Below, one piece after another: positions 1 to 6,358 of a DNA stretch of 12,617 nt (position 1 is its first letter; every line of letters begins with the position of its first letter). The notes beneath the pieces were generated by a model. That model was given only the letters and a program-made list of their open reading frames with translations, did not search any database and was not told the origin of the DNA. The position numbers were made by a program, and so were the translations under genes. Origin of the DNA: Candidatus Omnitrophota bacterium (GTDB lineage: Bacteria > Omnitrophota > Omnitrophia > Omnitrophales > Aquincolibacteriaceae); assembly GCA_023819025.1 (NCBI GenBank), contig JAMWDC010000023.1, forward strand, positions 1-12,617. Direction: 5' to 3'.

Positions 1-207
1 GAAGAATCGTCGGAATGTATAAGCGGACTCATCCTACAGGGGCTTAAAAAGCCGAATGAATGTCCGGCCTTCGGTGTTCGCTGCACGCCCGAACACCCGC
101 TCGGCGCGACAATGGTTTCAAGCGAAGGTGCGTGTCAGGCGTATTACCGGTACCGGAAACGAAACGCCGGGATTGTTGATTTAAAGGTAAAGGCGGAAGG
201 TAAATAA
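1..207 (+). CDS. hypD: HypD, [NiFe]-hydrogenase maturation Fe-S protein (3' end only)
   Basis: This is the last 68 codons of hypD, open at the left edge of the window and ending in TAA at 205-207. HypD carries a [4Fe-4S] cluster and, with HypC, holds the iron on which the CN and CO ligands of [NiFe]-hydrogenase are assembled; HypE hands cyanide to this complex in the cytoplasm. The visible tail has four cysteines at fragment residues 6, 21, 28 and 45. The stretch CTPEHPLGATMVSSEGAC is the characteristic HypD C-terminal signature, followed by AYYRYR. The usual C-x-CGE motif around the first cysteine appears here as CISGLILQG, a small departure. The next gene, hypE, follows about 120 bases later, the classic hypDE order. 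Identification is firm from the signature; the N-terminal part cannot be judged. Confidence 0.93.
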   Translation, partial: EESSECISGLILQGLKKPNECPAFGVRCTPEHPLGATMVSSEGACQAYYRYRKRNAGIVDLKVKAEGK

Positions 208-313
208 TCGTTCAGGAATGCGTGTTGTGTGAAGAATGAAAACGATACATCCACCCCGCGGAGACCCACGGCCGCCACAGGGATTTGTGAACGGTAACAC
301 GGATGGAAGGTCG

Positions 314-320
314 AAGGGAG
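314..320 (+). promoter_or_regulatory. Shine-Dalgarno site deciding the hypE start
   Basis: AAGGGAG lies 6 bases before the GTG at 327. The upstream ATG at 303 and the downstream ATG at 369 have no comparable site, so this favours the GTG. This is inference from spacing only. Confidence 0.5.
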
Positions 321-326
321 AGCAAA

Positions 327-1424
327 GTGACGAAGGGTGAGGGACCGTCTCAAAAGCCATCCTGGCAGATGACGTGTCCCATTTCGATCAAGGATTATCC
401 GAAGATTACACTTGCCCACGGAGCTGGCGGAAGCCTGACCGGCCAGCTGATCGAGAAAATGTTTTTGCCTATGTTCGACAATCCGGCCCTCGCGCTACAA
501 CATGACGGGGCAGTCCTCGGATTCGGCAATAAGCGTTTGGCTTTGACCACGGACTCCTATGTGGTCCAGCCGCTCTTTTTTCCGGGCGGGAATATCGGAA
601 GCCTGGCGGTTTATGGTACCGTGAATGATTTGGCGATGTGCGGTGCCAGGCCGCTTTATCTGAGCGCAGGTTTCATCCTTGAAGAAGGACTCGCAATGGA
701 GACGTTGTGGCAGGTGATTCAGGCCATGAAAGAGGCCGCATTCCAAGCAAATGTTCAACTTGTGACCGGCGATACGAAAGTTGTGGAACACGGCAAAGGT
801 GACGGGATCTTTATCAATACCTCAGGCGTCGGAATCCTGGAGCACGAACTTCTGATTGCCCCTCAAAGTGTCCGGTCCGGTGACGTCATCCTTTTAAGCG
901 GCGATATCGGGCGTCACGGGATGGCGATCATGGCCGTCCGGGAAGGTTTGACTTTTGAAAGCGCCATTGAAAGTGATCTTGCGCCATTGGCCGAAGTGGT
1001 CCTTAAACTTTTAGATGCGAGGGTTAAAATCCATTGCCTGCGTGATCTTACCCGCGGTGGGCTTGCGAACGCGCTCAATGAGATTGCAAAAACTGCCGGC
1101 CTCGGGATTCATATTCGCGAGGAATCAGTTCCTGTACGCCAGGACGTCCGGGCGGCCTGCGAGATTTTGGGATTGGATCCGTTTTATGTGGCCAATGAGG
1201 GACGATTCATTGCGTTTGTCCGGCCCGATCACGCGCAGCGAGCTCTTCAGGTGATGAAATCATACGGTCACAATGCGGGACAATCGGAACCTCAAGATCT
1301 CGGTGCACGGGTGATCGGCGTAGTCAACGCCGGCTCGTCCGGTATCGTCACCCTCCAGAACAAAATCGGCACCCGCCGCATTCTTGATCGCATCGCCGGC
1401 GAACAATTACCCCGTATCTGCTAA
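327..1424 (+). CDS. hypE: HypE, carbamoyl-dehydratase of [NiFe]-hydrogenase maturation
   Basis: HypE takes the carbamoyl group made by HypF onto its C-terminal cysteine and dehydrates it with ATP to a thiocyanate, the source of the hydrogenase CN ligands. The protein ends in LPRIC, the diagnostic HypE tail with the acceptor cysteine as last residue. Numbered from the start chosen here (365 aa), the AIRS/PurM-type ATP-binding half includes HGAGGSLTGQ (31-40), DGAVLGFG (60-67), TTDSYVVQPLFFPGGNIG (74-91) and GTVNDLAMCGA (97-107). TGDTKVV follows at 147-153, and the C-terminal half has SGDIGRHGMA (191-200) and RDLTRGGLANALNEIA (239-254). I chose the GTG at 327 because AAGGGAG lies 6 bases upstream; an ATG at 303 (373 aa, poor ribosome site) and one at 369 (351 aa, closest to the usual family start) are alternatives. 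No key residue is missing. Confidence 0.95.
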   Translation: MTKGEGPSQKPSWQMTCPISIKDYPKITLAHGAGGSLTGQLIEKMFLPMFDNPALALQHDGAVLGFGNKRLALTTDSYVVQPLFFPGGNIGSLAVYGTVNDLAMCGARPLYLSAGFILEEGLAMETLWQVIQAMKEAAFQANVQLVTGDTKVVEHGKGDGIFINTSGVGILEHELLIAPQSVRSGDVILLSGDIGRHGMAIMAVREGLTFESAIESDLAPLAEVVLKLLDARVKIHCLRDLTRGGLANALNEIAKTAGLGIHIREESVPVRQDVRAACEILGLDPFYVANEGRFIAFVRPDHAQRALQVMKSYGHNAGQSEPQDLGARVIGVVNAGSSGIVTLQNKIGTRRILDRIAGEQLPRIC

Positions 1425-1433
1425 TGTAAAACC

Positions 1434-1486
1434 GGGACAGCGACCTATTTTTTGCATAAAGATAGCGCTAAATAGGTGTCTGCCCC
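1434..1486. repeat. REP-like imperfect inverted repeat downstream of hypE
   Basis: The left arm GGGACAGCGACCTATTT (1434-1450) pairs with the right arm AAATAGGTGTCTGCCCC (1470-1486). They match at 14 of 17 positions as inverted repeats around a 19-base loop. A near-identical single arm, TTAGGTGTCTGTCCC, lies at 3077-3091. Palindromes with GGGACAG...CTGTCCC ends are known from several bacterial groups as REP-type elements mobilised by RAYT-family transposases; that link is recalled knowledge, not shown here. It starts only 10 bases after the hypE stop and could also act as a transcript-end hairpin. Confidence 0.65.
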
Positions 1487-1500
1487 CATTGTTACAGCAC

Positions 1501-1814
1501 TGTCATTGCGGGTATAAAGGTTCTTTTGTGTTGCTAAGCTTTTTGATAATCGTTTGGTTTTTATGGGGTTAAGTTTAATCTATATCGAGATGATTAGACC
1601 GTTTCAATCAACGATGACTTATCCCCCTTTAAAAACTTGGCGTTAGAGTTTTTCAGCAACACTTTTTAACCTCTGTGCGCATCGTGAGGAGCGAAGCGAC
1701 GAAGCGATCTTGCGAGATTGCAGGCCCTTTATGGGCCAGAACTACGCGCCGGGATTTGGATAATCCCGTGTGTGTACGTGCGTTGGCACATTTGGGTGCC
1801 GCTTCGCAATGACA
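1501..1814. repeat. Possible MITE-like element bounded by a TGTCATTGCG inverted repeat
   Basis: TGTCATTGCG at 1501-1510 is repeated as its exact reverse complement, CGCAATGACA, at 1805-1814. The right half is a nested palindrome. GCGAAGCG (1691-1698) pairs with CGCTTCGC (1800-1807) and encloses hairpins at about 1722-1737 (GGCCC/GGGCC), 1750-1767 (CGGGATT/AATCCCG) and 1785-1800 (GGCAC/GTGCC). The GAGGAGCGAAGCGACGAAGC stretch at 1686-1705 matches a dispersed repeat type I recall beginning GTCATTGCGAGGAGC. No target-site duplication or transposase is visible. It may be one element, or two degenerate copies side by side. Confidence 0.45.
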
Positions 1815-2021
1815 TCAGTCATCTGGTTTACTCAATATGTACCTTACCTTCGCCTGTCTAACAGCTATTTTTTTGTCCCGATTCCGCATTCATCCCATCT
1901 TACTACGCCCTTCTTTGCGATCCTAAGATTCCTTTTCAGAAAAAGTTACGTCAGGCGGCGAGTCGTCCGCGAGCTTCTTTTTTAAGTTTTGAAATAAGAC
2001 CCGTATCAAAAGCAACAAAAT

Positions 2022-2049
2022 TTGACTTATTTATGAAGTTAGGTAAATT
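2022..2049 (+). promoter_or_regulatory. Predicted sigma70-type promoter for the YD-repeat protein
   Basis: TTGACT (2022-2027) and TAAATT (2044-2049) are separated by 16 bases, in AT-rich DNA about 50 bases before the start codon at 2102. A start codon at 2033, which would extend the reading frame, falls inside this promoter; that argues for the shorter protein. Confidence 0.5.
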
Positions 2050-2101
2050 TGTTTATAGATACTTTTACATAGCTGGACTCTTGAAAAAGGAGAAACATAA
2101 A

Positions 2102-2836
2102 ATGAAAACCCAATTTGCAAAGAAGTGCTTGATTGTTTTGACTGTCGTTACATTTGTTTTTGCAGTGAGTGGAATTTCCGCTCAAGCTGAATACGAAACA
2201 GCGCCTTCGGACGATAGCACGACCATACCAGTCGTGTCCGTTGAATCCACAACTTCAAGCGAATCTAGTCCCACCGAAGTGCCTTCCGGAACTGAAGTAA
2301 CAGCACCTATTACTCCTACAACAACTGAAACAACTACAACGGCCGAAACAGCGGGCACAACAGCAGCTGCACCGACAGCAGATGCACCAGCAGCACCAAC
2401 CGCACCGACGCCAACCCCAACACCGACTCCGACATCAACACCAGCACCTGTATCTACGCCGACGCCGGGGCCTACTGCAACCCCACCAGTAGAATTATCA
2501 GCTTTTCGATATAATTATACTTATGACAGTAGTGGACGTCTCACACAAGTGGAATGTTATTATTATACATGGGGTATTCCCTTGTTCATTTTTAAATACA
2601 CGCTTTCAACCATTGACTATACGTATGATGCTGCAGGCCATTTGACGAGTGAAACCCATAAAGCAGGTGGAACGTATACCATGTATAGAATCGAATATAG
2701 TTATGATTCGAGTGGAAACTATACTGGTAAAAAGTTGATTCAATACCATCCAGACCGTGAAACTTGTTATGATGCATCCGGTAGTGTAATACAGTGTGGC
2801 ACAACACCCACGCCAACACCGACACCAACACCGTAA
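2102..2836 (+). CDS. Secreted Thr/Pro-rich protein with YD-type repeats
   Basis: The function is unknown. The start at 2102 follows AAGGAG (2087-2092) by 9 bases and gives 244 aa with a clean Sec signal peptide: MKTQFAKKC, a hydrophobic core, then AQA at 27-29. The in-frame ATG at 2033 lacks a ribosome site and overlaps the promoter. Residues 30-131 are a Thr/Pro/Ala/Ser-rich stalk ending in PT dipeptides. Four motifs follow: YTYDSSGRLTQV (139-150), DYTYDAAGHLTSE (172-184), EYSYDSSGNYTGK (198-210) and CYDASGSVIQC (222-232). The first three fit the YD (RHS-type) repeat, which forms beta structures and often binds carbohydrate. The protein then ends in a bare PTPTPTPTP tail, a linker with nothing after it. 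The DNA is more AT-rich than its neighbours, suggesting transfer or rapid divergence. It has its own promoter and terminator. Surface display is inferred. Confidence 0.8.
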   Translation: MKTQFAKKCLIVLTVVTFVFAVSGISAQAEYETAPSDDSTTIPVVSVESTTSSESSPTEVPSGTEVTAPITPTTTETTTTAETAGTTAAAPTADAPAAPTAPTPTPTPTPTSTPAPVSTPTPGPTATPPVELSAFRYNYTYDSSGRLTQVECYYYTWGIPLFIFKYTLSTIDYTYDAAGHLTSETHKAGGTYTMYRIEYSYDSSGNYTGKKLIQYHPDRETCYDASGSVIQCGTTPTPTPTPTP

Positions 2837-2859
2837 TGATGCGTTAAAGTTTAAAAAAT

Positions 2860-2898
2860 GGGCAGCAGCTGATTTTGGAATTAGTTGCGGTCCTTTTT
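2860..2898 (+). terminator. Intrinsic terminator after the YD-repeat gene
   Basis: CAGCTGATT pairs with AATTAGTTG (nine pairs counting G-U) around a TTGG loop. The stem is extended outwards by GGGC against GTCC-type pairing and is followed at once by TTTTT (2894-2898). It lies 24 bases after the stop at 2836. The geometry is textbook, so the upstream gene is a self-contained unit. Confidence 0.8.
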
Positions 2899-3076
2899 CA
2901 TTTCTACTTTTCCCGTCAAGTGTATCCGTTTACCATCCGATGATCCTATAGCCGGCAAATTTCTAACGGAATCATGAAACGATCTTCGCAAATATTCATT
3001 CTTGGGTTTCGCGCTTTAGTACAAGCTGAAGCCGCGCGGCATGCTGCGGGGTAGGCGCGTTCACTTGGGCCACTCA

Positions 3077-3091
3077 TTAGGTGTCTGTCCC
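3077..3091 (+). repeat. Single arm of the REP-like repeat, upstream of the ATPase
   Basis: TTAGGTGTCTGTCCC differs from the right arm of the 1434-1486 repeat at only a couple of positions. No facing arm is seen within about 100 bases on either side, so it is a lone half-copy. It ends 12 bases before the ATPase ribosome binding site. Confidence 0.5.
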
Positions 3092-3117
3092 AAAAGGAAT
3101 GACAGGAGGAAAAATCT

Positions 3118-3393
3118 TTGAAGCAAGACGTCCAAGCCAGCGTTCATTCACAGACAGCGAAGTGGTGGAAGTTTTCCTACGAGGAGTTGTGCCAAGAGCT
3201 CGCAACCGATGCCCGGAAGGGACTGAGTCGCGTCGAGGTCCAGAAACGGCTTGCCAAATACGGGCCGAATCAATTGCCGGAGGCCAAAGAAGTGTCCCCG
3301 GTGATGCTTTTTATCGAACAGTTTAAAAATTTTATTATTTTGGGTGCTTCTTGGGGCGGCTTTGATTGCCGGCGTGTTGGGCGAATGGATTGA
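3118..3393 (+). CDS. Ca2+ ATPase, N-terminal piece before frame break 1
   Basis: This piece has a TTG start with AGGAGG at 3104-3109. Residues 1-75 are the cation-ATPase N-terminal domain and the beginning of helix M1 (FSYEELCQELATD..., RLAKYGPNQL, FIEQFKNFIIL). After 3342 the frame reads GASWGGFDCRRVGRMD and stops at 3393; this tail is out-of-frame sequence, not protein homologous to the family. Confidence 0.75.
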   Translation: MKQDVQASVHSQTAKWWKFSYEELCQELATDARKGLSRVEVQKRLAKYGPNQLPEAKEVSPVMLFIEQFKNFIILGASWGGFDCRRVGRMD

Positions 3394-4399
3394 TGCAACG
3401 GTCATCCTCGTGATTGTGATCCTTAATGCGGTGATGGGATTTATACAGGAATACCGGGCGGAAAAATCGCTGCGCACCCTTCGAAAATTAGCCACGCCGA
3501 CTTCCCGCGTCATTCGTGGCGGGACCGTTCAGAGCGTTGCGTCCCGGGATATCGTTCCTGGAAATTTGGTGGTTTTGGAAGCCGGAGACCGGATCCCCGC
3601 GGACGGAAGAATCGTTCAATCTTTCCTTTTGCGCACGCAGGAAGCCGCGATGACCGGAGAATCGATGCCGGTCGAAAAAATTACGGGTACGATCCTTCAG
3701 GATGAAGTTTCCATCGACGACCGGAAAAATTGTGCGCTTATGGGTACGGTTGCGGTTTATGGCAAAGGTCAAATGATCGTAACGGAGACGGGACTTACGA
3801 CGGAACTCGGCCGAATCGCAGAAATGCTCCAGACTGCGGAAACCGAACCGACACCGCTTCAAAAGAGTCTGGAAAAACTCGGCCATCGGCTGGTCGGCAT
3901 ATTTCTCGCGATCGTTTCGTTAGTGTTTTTGCTTGGTGTGATACGAGGAAAAAGTTTGGTGGAAATGCTGTTGACCTCATTGAGTCTGGCCGTGGTTGCG
4001 ATTCCGGAAGGCCTTCCTGCCGTTGTGACTGTTGCCCTTACGATCGGTGTTCAGAAAATGGCAAAACGTCATGCCCTCATTCGGCGTCTGGCCTCGGTTG
4101 AAACGCTGGGCTGTGCGTCGGTCATCTGCACCGATAAAACCGGCACACTCACTCAAAACGAAATGACGGTCCGGCACGTTTGGATGAATGATCAGTTGAT
4201 CGATATCGAAGGGGTCGGTTATGTCCCTCAAGGGAAGTTCATGATTCAAGGCAAGGAAATCAGTCCAGGTGGGATTCCTGAGCTTGAAAGGGTGCTTCAA
4301 ATCGGGGTCCTTTGCAATAGTGCGGATTTGGTCAAAACCGAAGAGCATGGCAGGTCCTTGGCGATCCCACGGAGGGAGCCTTGCTTACGGCGGCCATGA
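3344..4399 (+). CDS. Ca2+ ATPase, middle piece (M1 to nucleotide-binding domain)
   Basis: The piece opens at VLLGAALIAGVLGEW, the family continuation of helix M1, so its GTG is a false start. It holds M1-M4, the actuator domain (MTGES), PEGLP, the phosphorylation site DKTGTLT (Asp codon 4133-4135) and the start of the nucleotide-binding domain. True homology ends at about 4342; the last residues, up to the stop at 4399, are out of frame. Confidence 0.75.
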   Translation: MLLGAALIAGVLGEWIDATVILVIVILNAVMGFIQEYRAEKSLRTLRKLATPTSRVIRGGTVQSVASRDIVPGNLVVLEAGDRIPADGRIVQSFLLRTQEAAMTGESMPVEKITGTILQDEVSIDDRKNCALMGTVAVYGKGQMIVTETGLTTELGRIAEMLQTAETEPTPLQKSLEKLGHRLVGIFLAIVSLVFLLGVIRGKSLVEMLLTSLSLAVVAIPEGLPAVVTVALTIGVQKMAKRHALIRRLASVETLGCASVICTDKTGTLTQNEMTVRHVWMNDQLIDIEGVGYVPQGKFMIQGKEISPGGIPELERVLQIGVLCNSADLVKTEEHGRSLAIPRREPCLRRP

Positions 4400-5838
4400 A
4401 GGCTGGAATGGAAAAACAGGCCCTGGAGGCAGCAAACAAATTGGTGATTGAGATCCCGTTTGATACGGAACGCAAGAGGATGAGCATCTTAAGAGAAACC
4501 GCACAGGGTAGAGTTTTATTTGTGAAAGGGGCTCCTGCCGTCATCCTGGATCACTCAAACACAATTCTGATGCGCGGTCAGACCTTGGAACTTTCCTCCG
4601 ATCTGAAAAATACAATCGAAGAGGTGAATCAGAAATTAGCGAGTCAGGCCTTGAGGGTTTTGGCAGTAGCGTATCGAAATGTCGGCCTTAATGCAAAAGC
4701 GGATTCTTCCCTGGGAGAGGATCTTACGTTTGTGGGTTTAATCGCCATGATGGATCTGCCCCGTCCTGAAGTCAAAATCGCTGTGGAGACTTGTAAAAAG
4801 GCGGGGATACGGTCCGTGATGATTACCGCCGATCACAAGGAGACGGCCTTGGCCATTGCCCGTGAGTTGGGATTGGGCGATAACGTCCAAGCGATGCATG
4901 GTTTGGATCTTGATCACATAAGCGACGAAGATTTAAAAAATCGGGTGGATCAAATCGGGGTTTATGCCCGGGTTTCGGCCGAGCATAAATTAAAAATCGT
5001 CCGTGCTCTTAAATCGCACGGTGAGGTCGTGGCCATGACCGGGGACGGTGTCAATGATGCACCCGCTGTCAAGGAGGCCGATATCGGTGTTGCAATGGGG
5101 ATCACGGGGACGGATGTCACCAAGGAAGCCTCGGATATGGTGATTACGGATGATAACTTTGCCTCGATCGTGAATGCGGTCGAAGAAGGGCGGGGCATTT
5201 ACGATAACATCGTCAAGTTTGTGAAATACCTTCTTTCTTTTAACATCGCGGAGGTCCTCGTCATCTTTATTGCGATGTTGTTCGGTCTGAAAGACTCGTC
5301 CGGTGCTTCGTTTATTCCCATGACCGCCGTTCAACTCCTTTGGTTGAATCTCGTGACCGACGGGCTGCCCGCCATCGCACTCGGGGTGGATCCCATCAGC
5401 CGTTGGGCCCTGGAACGTCCGCCGCGCAGAAGTTCGGAGTCGATTTTTACGCCGGCGTTTACGGTCCATATGATCGTGATCAGCATTCTGGTGACGATTG
5501 GGACGTTGGCCGCTTGTTTTTACGGCTTACGCCATAGCAATGGTCTGGCCCAAACCATGACGCTTACCACGATGGTGATGTTGGAATTGGTGGGCGCTCA
5601 AATGGTGAGGCTCACTTCCGGAGTGGGTTTTTTCTCAAACCCGCTGCTTCTTTGGGCATTACTGATTTCATTATTCCTCCAGCTTTTGATCATTTATGTT
5701 CCGGGATTCGAGGTTGTCTTTGATCTGATCCCTCTCAGCTTGATGGACTGGGCCGTCATCATCGGTGTCACCCTGGGGGTCGGATTCTTGGGATGGATTG
5801 TCAATCCCTTCATCAATCGCATCTTCGATCAAAAATAG
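4381..5838 (+). CDS. Ca2+ ATPase, C-terminal piece after frame break 2
   Basis: The family sequence in this frame can be followed upstream of the first possible start, through AWQVLGDPTEGALL (about 4345-4386), so 4381 is not a natural start. The piece contains the rest of the nucleotide-binding domain (FVKGAP), the hinge TGDGVNDAP, and helices M5-M10 with the M5, M6 and M8 Ca2+ ligands. It ends in TAG at 5836-5838. Confidence 0.75.
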   Translation: MLTAAMKAGMEKQALEAANKLVIEIPFDTERKRMSILRETAQGRVLFVKGAPAVILDHSNTILMRGQTLELSSDLKNTIEEVNQKLASQALRVLAVAYRNVGLNAKADSSLGEDLTFVGLIAMMDLPRPEVKIAVETCKKAGIRSVMITADHKETALAIARELGLGDNVQAMHGLDLDHISDEDLKNRVDQIGVYARVSAEHKLKIVRALKSHGEVVAMTGDGVNDAPAVKEADIGVAMGITGTDVTKEASDMVITDDNFASIVNAVEEGRGIYDNIVKFVKYLLSFNIAEVLVIFIAMLFGLKDSSGASFIPMTAVQLLWLNLVTDGLPAIALGVDPISRWALERPPRRSSESIFTPAFTVHMIVISILVTIGTLAACFYGLRHSNGLAQTMTLTTMVMLELVGAQMVRLTSGVGFFSNPLLLWALLISLFLQLLIIYVPGFEVVFDLIPLSLMDWAVIIGVTLGVGFLGWIVNPFINRIFDQK

Positions 5839-5955
5839 CTTTCCCAGATACTGTGTCTGTGGGATCCGTCCTGAATTAGTTTTGCATTCAGTAATTTCGA
5901 GTAGGGCGTGAAATCCCCATCGAACTTATTGAAACGTCACATTAGTGACAGGGAA
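5839..5955. other. Gap between convergent ATPase and HTH genes, with two hairpins
   Basis: CTGAAT/ATTCAG (5871-5891, 9-base loop) and GTCAC-atta-GTGAC (5936-5949) are perfect short inverted repeats. Neither is followed by a strong T run on either strand, so they are weak candidates for convergent termination. No gene is seen here. Confidence 0.4.
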
Positions 5956-6195
5956 CTACACCGGGAAAAGCTGTTTCTGGGCTTTGGTGAGTGTTTTTCG
6001 GGACGGCCGGTGAACGCCTCGGCGCCATTTGTAGACCGTTGATTCATCGACGTTGAATTTATGGGCAACGGCCAGAATTCCGAGCCGTTCAATGAGGCGT
6101 TCCAGGGGAAGCACCCTTCCGCGTTCAGGGTCATAGATTTTGTAACCGGACGGGCTTTTCTGCTTCATGGCACGTTTATTGTAGGACTTTGTCAC
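5956..6195 (-). CDS. Small orphan helix-turn-helix DNA-binding protein
   Basis: The product has 79 aa from a GTG at 6195 or 70 aa from an ATG at 6168; neither start has a good ribosome site. The region LERLIERLGILAVAHKFNVD then ESTVYKWRRG (residues 31-60) reads as a helix-turn-helix. A first helix is followed by a turn around FNVD and a recognition helix STVYKWRRG, as in XRE/Cro-like proteins. The flanks are basic (KRAMKQK; HRPSRKTLTKAQK), consistent with nucleic-acid binding. It is the only - strand gene in the window, with no recognisable partner such as a toxin. GTCAC/GTGAC motifs lie at both ends of the gene (5936-5949, 6191-6195) and might be operator half-sites, but that is speculation. 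I do not recognise a named family. Confidence 0.6.
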   Translation of the reverse strand: MTKSYNKRAMKQKSPSGYKIYDPERGRVLPLERLIERLGILAVAHKFNVDESTVYKWRRGVHRPSRKTLTKAQKQLFPV

Positions 6196-6262
6196 TGTCC
6201 TGGCCAGCGTTAAGTTTGTATTCGGCGGGGTGAATATTCCTTTTCTTAATTGGCCTGCGATT

Positions 6263-6271
6263 TGGTAAAAT
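6263..6271 (+). promoter_or_regulatory. Possible extended -10 promoter for the 57-aa membrane protein
   Basis: TGGTAAAAT has the TGn extension and a 5-of-6 match to TATAAT. The -35 region is poor (TTCTTA at 6243-6248, 17-base spacer). Transcription would begin near 6278, giving a leader of about 80 bases. Confidence 0.35.
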
Positions 6272-6282
6272 ACGCCCGTTTA

Positions 6283-6313
6283 GGTCGGGGATGTGGGGGC
6301 CCGAAACCTTTTT
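6283..6313 (+). terminator. Terminator-like hairpin in the leader of the 57-aa gene
   Basis: GGTCGGG (6283-6289) pairs with CCCGAAACC (6300-6308), with a two-base AA bulge, and is followed by TTTTT (6309-6313). It sits 45 bases before the start codon at 6359. With a promoter just upstream it could act as an attenuator; otherwise it would block read-through into the small gene. Confidence 0.4.
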
Positions 6314-6358
6314 CGCACTTTTCACGAATGAACGGGTAATTCAATATCGGAGGTAACG

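Larger units (their letters stand above)
1425..2021. other. About 600-base intergenic region without a credible gene
   Basis: The stretch between hypE and the secreted-protein gene has no open frame with a ribosome site or family resemblance. The longest frames (for example 1770-1985 on +) encode compositions not expected of a protein and run through palindromic DNA. It holds a REP-like inverted repeat (1434-1486), a 10-base inverted repeat bounding 1501-1814 with several nested hairpins, and an AAAAACT/AGTTTTT hairpin at 1631-1653. It appears to be a landing zone for small palindromic repeats. Confidence 0.6.
3118..5838 (+). pseudogene. P2A-type (SERCA-like) Ca2+-transporting ATPase, split by two frame breaks
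   Basis: Read through its frame breaks this is a P-type ATPase of about 905 residues, the usual length for bacterial SERCA-like pumps, which export Ca2+ from the cytoplasm using ATP. Motifs in order: actuator MTGES, VAIPEGLPAVV in helix M4, DKTGTLT with the phosphorylated Asp near residue 339, FVKGAP, MITADHKETA (MITGDHxxTA in most relatives) and MTGDGVNDAPAVK. By comparison with SERCA the Ca2+ ligands are all present: Glu in PEGLP, Asn and Glu in SFNIAE (M5), Asn/Thr/Asp in NLVTDGLPA (M6) and Glu in VMLELVGAQ (M8). One extra G at 3342-3344 shifts the frame after FKNFIIL, and a net missing base near 4340-4347 shifts it again before AWQVLGDPTEG. Conservation elsewhere is intact, so this is either a very young pseudogene or a sequence error. 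The start is TTG at 3118, eight bases after AGGAGG. Confidence 0.88.

Noticed and set aside
1770..1985. A 71-codon open frame on the + strand in the hypE/YD-protein gap
   Set aside because: It begins inside the nested palindrome, has no ribosome site, and its product is an odd mix of aromatic and basic residues with no family pattern.
2033..2101. Longer N-terminus for the YD-repeat protein from ATG 2033
   Set aside because: It lacks a ribosome site, overlaps the predicted promoter, and would bury a clean signal peptide that starts at 2102 behind AAGGAG.
2399..2475. Short tandem ACACCGACG-like units that could be read as a DNA repeat array
   Set aside because: They simply encode the Thr-Pro dipeptides of the secreted stalk. 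Spacing is irregular and there are no spacers, so this is not a CRISPR array.
3977..4348. Long - strand open frames under the ATPase (also 3148-3513, 3488-3886, 4990-5469)
   Set aside because: These are antisense shadows of a gene whose sense strand carries unmistakable P-type ATPase motifs.
5853..5860. GTGTCTGT after the ATPase, resembling the core of the half-repeat before it
   Set aside because: Only eight bases match and the following bases differ (GGG instead of CCC), so a flanking repeat around the ATPase cannot be claimed.
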